From Thermoleophilaceae bacterium (GTDB lineage: Bacteria; Actinomycetota; Thermoleophilia; Solirubrobacterales; Thermoleophilaceae), in contig DASUWY010000024.1 of the NCBI GenBank assembly GCA_036378175.1, positions 62,001 to 126,000 on the forward strand: a stretch of 64,000 bases of DNA, given 5' to 3'. Positions 9,068-17,523 of this stretch are shown piece by piece (position 1 is the first letter of the stretch; each line of letters begins with the position of its first letter). The notes under the pieces are model-generated. The model saw only the letters and a list, made by a program, of their open reading frames with translations. It searched no databases and was not told where the DNA came from. Made by a program: the position numbers and the translations under genes.

Positions 9068-10306
9068 TCAGAGCGCTGCCGAGGGCTGGCGGTCGATTGC
9101 GCGCTCGAGGGCATCCGCCGCCGCGGCCGGGCCGCCGGCCCTCGCGAAAGCATCCGCGAGACGGCGCGCACCGTCGCGCCGCGCGATCGCCTGCCGAACG
9201 GCGTCGCGCAGCCTGTGGGGGCTCAGCCGCGGCGCCGGGAGCCGAGTACCCGCGCCGGCGAGCTGAACCCGCCGCGCCACCTCGAGCTGATCCCGTCCGA
9301 AGGGGACGACGCACACCGGCACGCCCGCCGCCAGCGACTTCTGCGTGATTCCCATACCTCCGTGGCACACCACGCACGCGGCCCGCTCCACGAGCGGTCC
9401 GTGCGGCACGAACCGCTCGACCCGGGCGTTCGCCGGCGCTTCGAACTTCGCCTGATCCACTCCGGCCGTGGTGGCCACCACCTGCACGTCCTCGTCCTTC
9501 AGGGCCTCGAGCGCGGTGGCCACCAGCCTGCCGTCGTCCTGGTACTCGGTGGAGCAGGTGACGAGGACGAGAGGCTTCGTGATCTCGCCGAGCCACGGTG
9601 GCGGCTCCGCGCCTGGATCCCAAATCCCAGGGCCCGTCATCACGACGCTGTCCGGCCAGTCCGCGCGGGGATACTCGAAGGGCTCCGCGGTCTGGTAGAG
9701 GATGAGCGGCGGCTCGCGCAGAGCGTCCACCACGCTGGCGAGCCGCTGCGCGCCGAGCTCCCGGCGCACCCGGTTGAGCTCGGGCAGTGTGCTGTTCAGG
9801 AACCGCAGCAGCAGCGGCGCGGCGAGTCTGTCGCGGAGCCGGCCCGGCAGTCCCTTGGCAGGAGGGAAGCCGGGGCCGAACGGCGGCGCGTCGCGCGAGG
9901 GCAGCGGAAGGAAGTAAGGACACCAGCTCGCCCACGGAAGCTGCTGCATCGACGCCGCGGCCATCGCGCCCCAGGTGTTGATGTCCACGAGCAGCGCGTC
10001 CGGCTGCTCGGTCTCGATCGCTCGGCGCAGGTCGGGACCGTCGTGGCGGGCACGGTCGAAGAAGCCGGCCAGGCTCAGCTTCAGAGCGCCAATCGGCGTC
10101 CTCGCGCGCCAGTCGTCAATCTGCCGAGCCTCGATCGCGGGGTCCATGGGCGCGGCGTCGAACCCGAGGCTTCGCATCAGCTCCACCTCTGAGGCGAGGG
10201 TGCGAATGGCCACGTCGTGTCCGCGGCGCTGCAGCTCCTGAAGAGTGGGCACCAGCGGATAGAGGTGGCCGCGGGCGGGCGATGTGTAGGCGAGAAAGCG
10301 AGTCAC
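9068..10306 (-). CDS. MGT-type glycosyltransferase (GT1/UGT-like)
   Basis: A 412-residue GT-B enzyme of the macrolide/UDP-glycosyltransferase class. The N-terminus [18 protein letters not shown] is the acceptor-domain opening typical of these enzymes, and the C-terminal half has [17 protein letters not shown] followed by PFGRDQ, the nucleotide-sugar motif. Such enzymes sugar-coat small hydrophobic molecules, for example antibiotics or lipids. The GTG start at 10306 has AAAGGG about 8 bases upstream and overlaps the TetR stop (GTGA), so enzyme and regulator are translated together and the gene is likely induced by its own substrate. Acceptor unknown. Confidence 0.85.
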   Translation of the reverse strand: MTRFLAYTSPARGHLYPLVPTLQELQRRGHDVAIRTLASEVELMRSLGFDAAPMDPAIEARQIDDWRARTPIGALKLSLAGFFDRARHDGPDLRRAIETEQPDALLVDINTWGAMAAASMQQLPWASWCPYFLPLPSRDAPPFGPGFPPAKGLPGRLRDRLAAPLLLRFLNSTLPELNRVRRELGAQRLASVVDALREPPLILYQTAEPFEYPRADWPDSVVMTGPGIWDPGAEPPPWLGEITKPLVLVTCSTEYQDDGRLVATALEALKDEDVQVVATTAGVDQAKFEAPANARVERFVPHGPLVERAACVVCHGGMGITQKSLAAGVPVCVVPFGRDQLEVARRVQLAGAGTRLPAPRLSPHRLRDAVRQAIARRDGARRLADAFARAGGPAAAADALERAIDRQPSAAL

Positions 10307-10905
10307 CGTAGAACCCTTTCGAGCATGTCTCTCAGTGCGTGTTCGGTCTGCCTGCGGCCGAGGGCGAGGTCGCGCCGCAGAAGCTTCCATGTGAAGAGGT
10401 CGCAGATGGCCACGAGCTGGGCTGTGCGCCGGTTGCGCTCCGCGGCGCGCAAGGGTTCGAGCCACGGCGCGAATACGCGAACGACCCAGTCGCGGTGGAG
10501 TGAGCGACCGGTGTCGAGCACCTCGGAGAGCACCGGCACCTGCTCCTCCTGGCAGATGAGGCGGTAGGTCTCGTCCCCGGTGGACTCGTAGTGCTCGACG
10601 AGGTTCGCCACAGCACCGGCGACGTCCCCGATGGGCGCCTCAAAGCGCTGCTCCCGCACCTCCGCCCCCACGGCGTCGGCAACCGCGCGGATCAGGCCGT
10701 CCTTCGACCCGTAGCGGCGGATCACCGTCTGCACCGTGACCCCGGCGCGTGAGGCGACCTCGTCGAGCGTGACCTGCGCGAAAGGCCGTTCGGCCACGAG
10801 CTCGCGGAAAGCGCCGAAGATCCGCCGCTCGGTCTCCGCGGCCGCCTCGGCCCGCGCGCCCATGCGGTACGGCCTCTTGCCGGAGGCAGCCTCGTCAACT
10901 TTCAT
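10303..10905 (-). CDS. TetR-family repressor, likely autoregulated
   Basis: 200 residues with the N-terminal helix-turn-helix at about 40-62 (VTLDEVASRAGVTVQTVIRRYG) seen here as DEVASRAGVTVQTVIRRYG. The C-terminal ligand domain is unlike any I can name. It overlaps the glycosyltransferase by 4 bases and has a palindrome directly against its ATG, so a ligand-responsive autoregulated TetR-glycosyltransferase pair is the simplest reading. It lies inside the mutase/ETF gene train and might also influence the genes downstream. Confidence 0.88.
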   Translation of the reverse strand: MKVDEAASGKRPYRMGARAEAAAETERRIFGAFRELVAERPFAQVTLDEVASRAGVTVQTVIRRYGSKDGLIRAVADAVGAEVREQRFEAPIGDVAGAVANLVEHYESTGDETYRLICQEEQVPVLSEVLDTGRSLHRDWVVRVFAPWLEPLRAAERNRRTAQLVAICDLFTWKLLRRDLALGRRQTEHALRDMLERVLR

Positions 10906-10920
10906 GTTAGTTACACTAAC
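10906..10920. promoter_or_regulatory. Putative TetR operator at the TetR start codon
   Basis: GTTAGT (10906-10911), spacer TAC, ACTAAC (10915-10920): a perfect 6-bp inverted repeat touching the TetR ATG (10903-10905, minus strand). Read on the minus strand it is GTTAGTGTAACTAAC, a form often seen for TetR operators. It lies in the 40-base gap after the cupredoxin gene. Confidence 0.7.
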
Positions 10921-10945
10921 ACGAAAGTCCTGGAGGGCGGAGAAA

Positions 10946-11266
10946 CTAGTTGACCTTCACGGTCATCCGCATCACCGACGGGTGCTTCGTGCAGATGATC
11001 GTGAACGTGCCCTTCTTGCGGAAGGTGTAGGTGAAGCTCCCGCTGTGCCCGGTCTTCGAGTGGAACCTCACGCCCCTCTTCGACACGACGTTGTGCAGGT
11101 TCTGGGTATTCGCCCAGTGCCAGTGCACCGAGCTGCCCTTCTTGATGGTCACCTTGCCGGCGAAGAAGTAGTTGTCGCCCATGCCCACGCTCTTCGTCCT
11201 GGCGAGGGCGACCGCGGCGAAGGCGAGCAGGGCCGCGACGGTGATGAGGGTTACGAGCTTGCGCAT
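10946..11266 (-). CDS. Secreted cupredoxin (type 1 copper) domain protein
   Basis: A 106-residue exported protein: signal peptide at 1-22 (hydrophobic core LITVAALLAFAAVALA) followed by a plastocyanin-like fold. The type-1 copper ligands can be placed as His58 (LHNV) and Cys92-x2-His95-x3-Met99 (CTKHPSVM). It is therefore a small electron carrier or copper-binding protein outside the membrane. It starts 5 bases after the mutase large-subunit stop and is probably read with it, although no functional connection to the mutase is known. Confidence 0.82.
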   Translation of the reverse strand: MRKLVTLITVAALLAFAAVALARTKSVGMGDNYFFAGKVTIKKGSSVHWHWANTQNLHNVVSKRGVRFHSKTGHSGSFTYTFRKKGTFTIICTKHPSVMRMTVKVN

Positions 11267-11271
11267 GCCCG

Positions 11272-12921
11272 CTAGAACACCGGAGTCTCGGTGTAAGTTC
11301 CGAAAACCGTCTGCAGCGCCTCCACGATCTCGCCCTCGGTCGCATGGGCGCGCGCGCAGTCGAGCAGCGGCTCCATCAGGTTCTGGCTCCCGCTCGCTGC
11401 CTGCTTGAGCGCGGTGAGAGCGGCCTCGGCGACCTCGCTGTCGCGCGCTCCGCGGATCGCCTTCACGCGATCCACCTGCTTCTTCTCGAGCGCGGGGTCG
11501 ATGCGCAGGATGGGGATCTCCTCGTCGTCGAGCACCTGGTAGCGGTTCACGCCGACGACGATCCGCTTGCCGTCGTCAACCTCCTGCTGGTAGCGGAACG
11601 AGGCGTCCGCGATCTCGCGCTGCGGGAAGTTCTGCTTGATGGCCTGCACCATGCCGCCGAGCTCGTCGATGCGGCGGAAGTACGCGTAGGCCGCCTCCTC
11701 CATGCGATCGGTGAGCGCCTCCACGAAGTAGGCGCCGCCGAGCGGATCGATCGTGTTCGTCACGCCGGTCTCGTGGGCGATGATCTGCTGCGTGCGGAGC
11801 GCTATCCGCACGGCCTCCTGCGTGGGCAGCGCCAGCGCTTCGTCATACGAGTTGGTGTGCAGCGACTGGGTGCCGCCAAGCACGCCGGCGAGCGCCTCGA
11901 TCGCCGTGCGGATGATGTTGTTGAGCGGCTGCTGCGCGGTGAGGCTCACGCCCGCCGTTTGGGTGTGGAAGCGCATGAGCAGCGAGCGCTCCTGCTTTGC
12001 GCCGTAGGTGTGCTTGAGCTCGTTCGCCCAGATCCGGCGCGCCGCGCGGTACTTGGCGATCTCCTCAAAGAAGTCGATGTGCGCGTTGAAGAAGAAGCTG
12101 AGACGGGGCGCGAAGTCGTCCACGTCGAGCCCTCTGTCGAGCGCCTGCTCGACGTAGGTGAAGCCGTCCTTGAGCGTGAACGCGAGCTCCTGCTGCGCCG
12201 TCGAGCCGGCCTCGCGGATGTGGTAGCCGGAGATGCTGATCGGGTGCCAGCGCGGCATGCGGCGCGCGCAGTACTCGACCATGTCCGTGACCAGGCGCAT
12301 GGCCGGATCGATCGGGAAGCACCACTCCTTCTGGGCGATGTACTCCTTGAGGATGTCCGTCTGGATCGTTCCGGCGAGCTGCTCCGGCGGCACGCCCTGC
12401 TTCTCCGCCGCCGCGACGTAGAACGCGAGCATGATCGCCGCGGGGGCGTTGATCGTCATCGACGTGGACACCTCGCCCATCGGGATGCCGCGGAAGAGCG
12501 TCTCCATGTCGTCGAGCGAGTCGATCGCCACGCCCTCGCGTCCCACCTCGCCGAGGCTGCGCGGGTGGTCCGAGTCGTGGCCCATGAGGCTCGGCATGTC
12601 GAAGGCGGTGCTGAGTCCCGTCTGCCCGTGGTCCAGCAGGTAGCGGAAGCGCTCATTCGTCTCCTCCGCGGTGCCGAAGCCGGCGAACTGGCGCATCGTC
12701 CACAGCCGGCCGCGGTACATGCTGGGGTACACGCCGCGGGTGTACGGGAACTCGCCCGGGAACCCGATTCGCTCCGGGTCCGGCAGATCTTCAGCCGTGT
12801 ACAGCGGCTCAATCCGCTCGCCGCTGATGGTGGTGAACAGCTCGTCGCGCTCGGGCGTCTGGGCGAACTTCTCCCGATACCAGCGCTCGGCGGCGGTCAT
12901 TGCGCGCGGGGTGGTGGCCAC
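11272..12921 (-). CDS. Coenzyme B12-dependent acyl-CoA mutase large subunit, isobutyryl-CoA mutase type
   Basis: The 549-residue catalytic barrel of a mutase whose B12 domain is a separate gene (8590-9030). Automated tools would call it methylmalonyl-CoA mutase. However, the two substrate-selecting positions are Phe79 (in TMRQFAGF, where methylmalonyl-CoA mutase has Tyr) and Gln197 (in EYIAQKEW, where it has Arg). Phe/Gln is the pair reported for isobutyryl-CoA mutase IcmA, which interconverts isobutyryl-CoA and n-butyryl-CoA. Other conserved segments ([33 protein letters not shown]) are intact. MeaB, its G-protein chaperone, is at 31915-32859. Butyryl-CoA would then enter the beta-oxidation genes in this window. 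Acceptance of other acyl groups cannot be excluded. Confidence 0.88.
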   Translation of the reverse strand: MATTPRAMTAAERWYREKFAQTPERDELFTTISGERIEPLYTAEDLPDPERIGFPGEFPYTRGVYPSMYRGRLWTMRQFAGFGTAEETNERFRYLLDHGQTGLSTAFDMPSLMGHDSDHPRSLGEVGREGVAIDSLDDMETLFRGIPMGEVSTSMTINAPAAIMLAFYVAAAEKQGVPPEQLAGTIQTDILKEYIAQKEWCFPIDPAMRLVTDMVEYCARRMPRWHPISISGYHIREAGSTAQQELAFTLKDGFTYVEQALDRGLDVDDFAPRLSFFFNAHIDFFEEIAKYRAARRIWANELKHTYGAKQERSLLMRFHTQTAGVSLTAQQPLNNIIRTAIEALAGVLGGTQSLHTNSYDEALALPTQEAVRIALRTQQIIAHETGVTNTIDPLGGAYFVEALTDRMEEAAYAYFRRIDELGGMVQAIKQNFPQREIADASFRYQQEVDDGKRIVVGVNRYQVLDDEEIPILRIDPALEKKQVDRVKAIRGARDSEVAEAALTALKQAASGSQNLMEPLLDCARAHATEGEIVEALQTVFGTYTETPVF

Positions 12922-12936
12922 GACCAGAGTGTAAGT

Positions 12937-13004
12937 GGAGGTCGGAGGTCGGAGGTGGGAGGTGGGGAGCGCACCCGCCCGCCGGCCTCCCGCCTCCGGC
13001 CTCC
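12937..13004. repeat. Inverted heptanucleotide tandem repeats (GGAGGTC x4, GGCCTCC x3)
   Basis: Four exact 7-base steps GGAGGTC, GGAGGTC, GGAGGTG, GGAGGTG occupy 12937-12964. After a short gap, GGCCTCC, CGCCTCC, GGCCTCC occupy 12984-13004, with a partial CCTCCCG continuation to about 13016. The second block is largely complementary to the first, so the region can fold as one long hairpin. It fills the divergent gap between the mutase and the epimerase. The same units recur at 47669 and 51183. Confidence 0.85.
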
Positions 13005-13032
13005 CCTCCCGCCTCTATCTACGATGGGCGCC

Positions 13033-14010
13033 ATGGCCACCGTGTTCGTCACCGGCGGTTCCGGCTTCATCGGCCAGCACCTCATCCGCCGACTCGTGGA
13101 TGAGCGGCACGTGGTGTTTGCTCTGGCGCGGTCGTCGAAGGCTGAGCAGGTCGTGCAGGACGCCGGTGCGCAGTCTGTACCCGGCGGGCTCGGCGACCTC
13201 GACTCGCTGAAGGACGCCGCGAGCCACTGCGAGGTCGCCTTCCACGCGGCCGCGCAGGTGGGCGAATTTGGGCCGCGCTGGCTGTTCGATCAGGTGAACG
13301 TGCGCGGCACCGCGAACGTGATCGAGGCGTGCAGGACCGCGGGCGTCCGGCGGCTCGTGCACGTGAGCACCGAGGCCGTGCTGCTGGCCGGCGAGCCGCT
13401 CGTGAACGTTGACGAGACCGCGCCGCTGCGGCCGGACTCGAAGTCGATCTACTGCTCGACCAAGGCCAGGGCGGAACAACTGGTGCGAGACGCGAACGGC
13501 GGGGGCCTCGAGACCGTGGTGGTGCGCCCGCGGTTCGTGTGGGGCCTCGGCGACACGACCGTGCTCCCGAGCTTCCTCCAGGCCGTGGAGGCCGGCAAGT
13601 TCGCGTGGATCGGCGGCGGCAGGCACCTCACCTCGACGACACACGTGGACAACGTGGTGGAGGGGCTGATGCTCGCGGCCGAGCGCGGCGCGCCGGGCGG
13701 CGTGTACTTCGTCACCGACGGGGATCCGGTGGTGTTCCGCGACTTCGTGATCGAGCTGGTGGCGACCCAGCGGGTGGAGCTGCCGGACCGCAGCGTCCCG
13801 CTCGCCCCGGCGATGCGCGGCGCGGCGCTCGGCGAGACGCTGTGGCGCTACCTGCCTCTGCGAGGGTCGCCGCCGCTCACTCGGATGGCGGTGTGGGTGT
13901 CCGCGCTCGAGACCACGATCGACATCTCGCGCGCCCGCGGCGAGCTCGGCTACGAACCGGTGCGCACGCGCGACCAGGGCTTCGACGAGCTGTTCATCGC
14001 CGCAAGCTGA
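13033..14010 (+). CDS. NAD(P)-dependent epimerase/dehydratase (extended SDR)
   Basis: 325 residues with Rossmann loop TGGSGFIG at 7-14 and the catalytic Tyr140-x3-Lys144 (YCSTK), plus Ser112 upstream in HVSTE. The architecture fits sugar-nucleotide epimerases or 3-beta-hydroxysteroid-type dehydrogenases (HVDNVVEGLMLA is a common motif in the latter), so the substrate is open. A second ATG at 13024 would add three residues; no clear Shine-Dalgarno decides between them. The upstream gap is taken up by heptamer repeats. Its 3' end overlaps the convergent HAD gene by 17 bases. Confidence 0.85.
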   Translation: MATVFVTGGSGFIGQHLIRRLVDERHVVFALARSSKAEQVVQDAGAQSVPGGLGDLDSLKDAASHCEVAFHAAAQVGEFGPRWLFDQVNVRGTANVIEACRTAGVRRLVHVSTEAVLLAGEPLVNVDETAPLRPDSKSIYCSTKARAEQLVRDANGGGLETVVVRPRFVWGLGDTTVLPSFLQAVEAGKFAWIGGGRHLTSTTHVDNVVEGLMLAAERGAPGGVYFVTDGDPVVFRDFVIELVATQRVELPDRSVPLAPAMRGAALGETLWRYLPLRGSPPLTRMAVWVSALETTIDISRARGELGYEPVRTRDQGFDELFIAAS

Positions 14011-14794
14011 AGCGCCTGCGCGGGCGCAGCCGCGCCGCGGCGTAGCCACCGCCACCGCCCACCAGCGCGAGCCCGCCCGCCACGACGGCGATGCGGAGGC
14101 GCCTCCCCAGCTTGTCGAAGCGCATGATCTGCCAGCCCTCCTCCCGGGCAACGCGCTCGAGCGCGGAATCCGGGTTCACGGCCACCGGATGGCCGACGGC
14201 GCGCATCATCGGCAGGTCGGACTCGGAGTCCGAGTAGGCATAGGACTCCGAGAGGTCGATCCCCTGTTCGCTCGCCACCTGGCGGATCGCCTCGGCCTTG
14301 CCCTCGCGGTAGGTGAACGGGCCCGACGGCCTCCCCGTGTACACGCCGTCGTGCACCTCGGAGCGGCTACCGATCCCGCCGTCGAAGTGCAGGACGTGCG
14401 CGAGCATCTCCGCCATCTCCTGCGAGGCGGCGGTGACGATGAACACCGGCCGCCCCGCGTCCTGGTGCTCCCACGCCACGTGCAGCATCTGCTCGTAAAG
14501 CCGGGGCAGCACGCCGGCGAGGATCTCGGGCACGAGCCGCTCGAGGTCCACCACGCGCTGACCCGCGATCGACTCGAAGATCCGGTCGCGCAGCTCCGTC
14601 GTGGCCTCGTCGGTGGAGCCCTCGAGCCGGAACTTCACGTTCGCCCAGACATCGCGCGCCAGCTGCCGCCGGCTCATCATGCCCTTGCGGTAGGCGGCTC
14701 GCGCGAACTGGAACGCGCTCGACCCCTCCATCAGCGTCTTGTCGAGGTCGAAGAAGGCCGCCGCTCTGCCGGCGCCGCCACCGTCGACCGCCAC
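13994..14794 (-). CDS. HAD-superfamily IB phosphatase with C-terminal membrane segment
   Basis: 266 residues of the SerB-like IB group. Motif I is FFDLDKTL with Asp16 and Asp18; motif II lies around FIVTAASQ; motif III/IV is at SYAYSDSESDLPMM. These support a phosphomonoesterase reaction. The C-terminal segment IAVVAGGLALVGGGGGYAAA is hydrophobic and followed by an Arg-rich tail, suggesting membrane anchoring. Related actinobacterial proteins are fused to acyltransferases or act in phospholipid metabolism, but the substrate here is unknown. The stop codon is 4 bases after the thiolase gene's coding direction neighbour (thiolase ends at 14799), and the 5' end abuts it, so the two are likely co-transcribed. 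Confidence 0.82.
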   Translation of the reverse strand: MAVDGGGAGRAAAFFDLDKTLMEGSSAFQFARAAYRKGMMSRRQLARDVWANVKFRLEGSTDEATTELRDRIFESIAGQRVVDLERLVPEILAGVLPRLYEQMLHVAWEHQDAGRPVFIVTAASQEMAEMLAHVLHFDGGIGSRSEVHDGVYTGRPSGPFTYREGKAEAIRQVASEQGIDLSESYAYSDSESDLPMMRAVGHPVAVNPDSALERVAREEGWQIMRFDKLGRRLRIAVVAGGLALVGGGGGYAAARLRPRRRFSLRR

Positions 14795-14798
14795 CGGG

Positions 14799-15983
14799 CT
14801 ACCCCCCGTTTACTTCGATGAGCACGGCGTCGCCCTGGCCGCCGCCGGAGCAGATCGCCGCGACGCCGAGCCCGCCGCCACGGCGCCGGAGCTCATTGGC
14901 GAGCGTCATCAGGATCCGCGCGCCGCTCGCGCCGATCGGGTGCCCGAGTGCGATCGCCCCGCCGTTCACGTTCACCTTCGACTCGTCCACGCCGAGCATG
15001 CGCATCGAGTTGATGGCCACGGACGCGAACGCCTCGTTGATCTCGAAGAGGTCGATGTCGTCGATGCTCACGCCGGTCTTCTCGAGGAGAAGCTTGGTGG
15101 CGTTGGCCGGGGTGCGGGCGAGGTACGGGAAGTCGTCCGCCACCGCGGCCTGCCCGACGATCGTGGCGAGCGGCTTGCGGCCGTTCGACTTCGCCCACTC
15201 GTCGGAGGCGAGCACGAGAGCGCCCGCGCCGTCGTTCACGCCCGGCGAGTTGCCGGCGGTGTGGCTGCCCTCCTTGCCGGCCGCGCCCGGAAGCTTGGCG
15301 AGCACCTCGAGGCTCGTCTCGCGGCGCGGTCCCTCGTCCACCTCCACGGTGGTCTCGGCCTTCTTGGTCTTGACGGTGACCGGGACGATCTCCTCAGGCA
15401 GGCGCCCCTCGTCGATCGCCTGAATCGCGAGCTGGTGGCTGCGCAGCGCGAACTTGTCGAGGTCGGGACGCGTGAGCTCGAGCTCCTCGCCCACCTCGGT
15501 GGCCTCGGCGATCATGCCCTTGCCCGTGAACGGGTTGGTCAGACCGTCGTGCATCATCGCGTCGAGCGCCTTCACGTCCCCCATGCGGAAGCCGAATCGC
15601 GCACCCGGCAGCAGGTAGGGCGCCTGGGACATCGACTCCATGCCGCCCGCCACCGCGACGTCGAGGTCGCCGGCGCGCACCGCCTGGTCGATGATCCCCG
15701 CCGAACGGATCCCGGACGCGCACACCTTGTTCACGGTCTCGCTCGAGACCTCCTTCGGGATGCCCGCCTTGATCTGCGCCTGGCGGCTCGGGATCTGCCC
15801 CTGACCGGCCTGGAGGACCTGGCCGAAGACCACGTGCTGGACCTGCTCCGGCTTTACCTCCGCGCGCTCGAGGGCGGCCGCGATGGCGGTGCCGCCGAGG
15901 TCGGTGGCATCGAGGCTGGAGAGGCCGCCGCCGAGCTTCCCGAAGGGGGTGCGGGCGGCGCCGAGGATCACGGTCTTGGGCAT
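14799..15983 (-). CDS. Acetyl-CoA C-acyltransferase (thiolase)
   Basis: 394 residues, the normal thiolase size. Catalytic Cys88 lies in NKVCASGIR, the GHPIGASGAR motif with the active His is at about 347-356, and the second Cys is in AICSGGGQGD near the C-terminus. It cleaves 3-ketoacyl-CoA in beta-oxidation or condenses acetyl-CoA. ATG 15983 (MPKTVILG) has AGGAG about 14 bases upstream and gives the conserved N-terminus; the longer open frame is implausible. Divergent from the aminopeptidase with a 95-base gap. Sits apart from the acyl-CoA dehydrogenases but completes that pathway. Confidence 0.93.
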   Translation of the reverse strand: MPKTVILGAARTPFGKLGGGLSSLDATDLGGTAIAAALERAEVKPEQVQHVVFGQVLQAGQGQIPSRQAQIKAGIPKEVSSETVNKVCASGIRSAGIIDQAVRAGDLDVAVAGGMESMSQAPYLLPGARFGFRMGDVKALDAMMHDGLTNPFTGKGMIAEATEVGEELELTRPDLDKFALRSHQLAIQAIDEGRLPEEIVPVTVKTKKAETTVEVDEGPRRETSLEVLAKLPGAAGKEGSHTAGNSPGVNDGAGALVLASDEWAKSNGRKPLATIVGQAAVADDFPYLARTPANATKLLLEKTGVSIDDIDLFEINEAFASVAINSMRMLGVDESKVNVNGGAIALGHPIGASGARILMTLANELRRRGGGLGVAAICSGGGQGDAVLIEVNGG

Positions 15984-16078
15984 TTGGTGCTCAGTCTCCT
16001 GGTCGCTTTGGACGAGGAACTCTAGAGCGAGCCTCGCCGTCGCGGCGCGCCAGCGGCGGCCTATACACTGCCCCAGCC

Positions 16079-17518
16079 ATGTCACCGATCGCGGTAAGCG
16101 CACGACGGGGGGCGCCGGGTGACACCGACGCAGACACCCGTGTTGTCGGGCTGTTCGAGGGCGAGCAGCTCGACGAGCCGGGGCTGAAGGAGCTCTCTGA
16201 GTCCGGCGAGGCGAAGGGGGGCTTCAAGAAGCTCGCCGTCACGCACGTGGACGGAAAGCGCGTGGTCGTGGTTGGTCTCGGCAAGCGCGACGAGATGGAG
16301 CCCGATCGCGCACGCACCGCCGCCGCGGTGGCGGCCGCCAGGGCGTCCGAAGTCGGCGCGCGCTCGCTGTCCTGGGCCGCTCCCTCGCCCGAGCTCGCCG
16401 GGGCGATTGTCGAGGGCACGCTGCTCAAGCTCTACAAGTTCGACCGGTTCAAGTCGTCAAACGACGACTCCAACTCCGACTCCATCACCTCCCTCGAGGT
16501 CTCCTCCGAGGACGCCGACGTCGACGACGCGGTGAGCGAGGGGCACGTCCGCGCCGACGCCACGAACCGGACGCGCGACCTGCAGAACCTGCCGTCGAAC
16601 GTGGCCACGCCCGAGTTCCTCGAGAACCGGGCCCGCGAGATCGCCGACGACCACGACTTCCTCGAGTTCGAGTCGTTCGGCCGCGACGAGATCGAGTCGA
16701 TGGGCATGGGCGCGTTCACCGCCGTCGCGAGCGGGACATACGTGGAGCCGCGGCTGATCGTGCTCCGTTACTCCGGCCCCGGCGCCGGCGGGCCGCACCT
16801 GGGCCTCGTGGGCAAGGCAGTGACCTTCGACAGCGGCGGCATCTCCATCAAGCCCGCGGGGAAGATGCACGAGATGAAGTTCGACATGTCCGGCGGCGCA
16901 GCCGTGCTCGAGGCCATGGGCGCGATTGCGGAGCTGGCCGTGCCCGCGACCATCACCGCGGTGGTGGCGGCCACGGAGAACATGCCGAGCGGCCGCTCCG
17001 TGAAGCCCGGCGACATCGTCACCGCGATGAACGGCAAGACGATCGAGGTGAACAACACCGACGCCGAGGGCCGCCTCATCCTCGCGGACGCGCTCTGTTA
17101 CGCGGTGGAACAGGGGGCCGAGCGGCTGGTGGACATCGCCACGCTCACCGGCGCGATCGTAATCGCGCTCGGCTCGACCTACTGCGGCCTGTTCTCGAAC
17201 GACGACGACTGGTACGCGCAGGTGGAGGCCGCCGGCGCCGCAACGGGGGAGCCGGGGTGGCGGCTGCCGCTTCATCCCGAGTACTTCGACCTCACGAAGG
17301 GCACCTACGCGGACCTGCAGAATTCGTCCGAGCAGCGCAAGGCATCGTCCGCCTACGCGGCGGAGTTCCTGCGCCAGTTCGTGGACGACCGGCCGTGGGT
17401 GCACATGGACATTGCGGGCACAGCGTGGGCCGCCGCGAAGTCGTGGGCGGGCAACGGCGCCACCGGGTTCGGCACGCGCACCTTCATAGAGCTCGCAAAG
17501 AGCGTCGCGAGCAGCTAG
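16079..17518 (+). CDS. pepA: Leucyl aminopeptidase (M17)
   Basis: Cytosolic two-metal peptidase removing N-terminal residues. 479 residues with a divergent N-terminal domain (1-150) and the conserved catalytic domain. Visible ligands: KAVTFDSGGISIKP (Lys and Asp), KFDMSGGAAV, and the family signature NTDAEGRL, which carries the metal-binding Asp and Glu. The ENMPSGRSVKPGDI and IATLTGA segments also match. The N-terminal domain has a long acidic stretch (SSNDDSNSDS) in an unstructured-looking loop. Only 5 bases separate its stop from that of the convergent pilin-like gene. Confidence 0.95.
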   Translation: MSPIAVSARRGAPGDTDADTRVVGLFEGEQLDEPGLKELSESGEAKGGFKKLAVTHVDGKRVVVVGLGKRDEMEPDRARTAAAVAAARASEVGARSLSWAAPSPELAGAIVEGTLLKLYKFDRFKSSNDDSNSDSITSLEVSSEDADVDDAVSEGHVRADATNRTRDLQNLPSNVATPEFLENRAREIADDHDFLEFESFGRDEIESMGMGAFTAVASGTYVEPRLIVLRYSGPGAGGPHLGLVGKAVTFDSGGISIKPAGKMHEMKFDMSGGAAVLEAMGAIAELAVPATITAVVAATENMPSGRSVKPGDIVTAMNGKTIEVNNTDAEGRLILADALCYAVEQGAERLVDIATLTGAIVIALGSTYCGLFSNDDDWYAQVEAAGAATGEPGWRLPLHPEYFDLTKGTYADLQNSSEQRKASSAYAAEFLRQFVDDRPWVHMDIAGTAWAAAKSWAGNGATGFGTRTFIELAKSVASS

Positions 17519-17523
17519 CGCGC

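Noticed and set aside
11344-13032. Long open plus-strand frame running antisense through the mutase gene into the epimerase.
   Set aside because: High-G+C shadow frame: Arg/Ala/Leu/Val-rich without motifs, while the minus-strand mutase is unambiguous.
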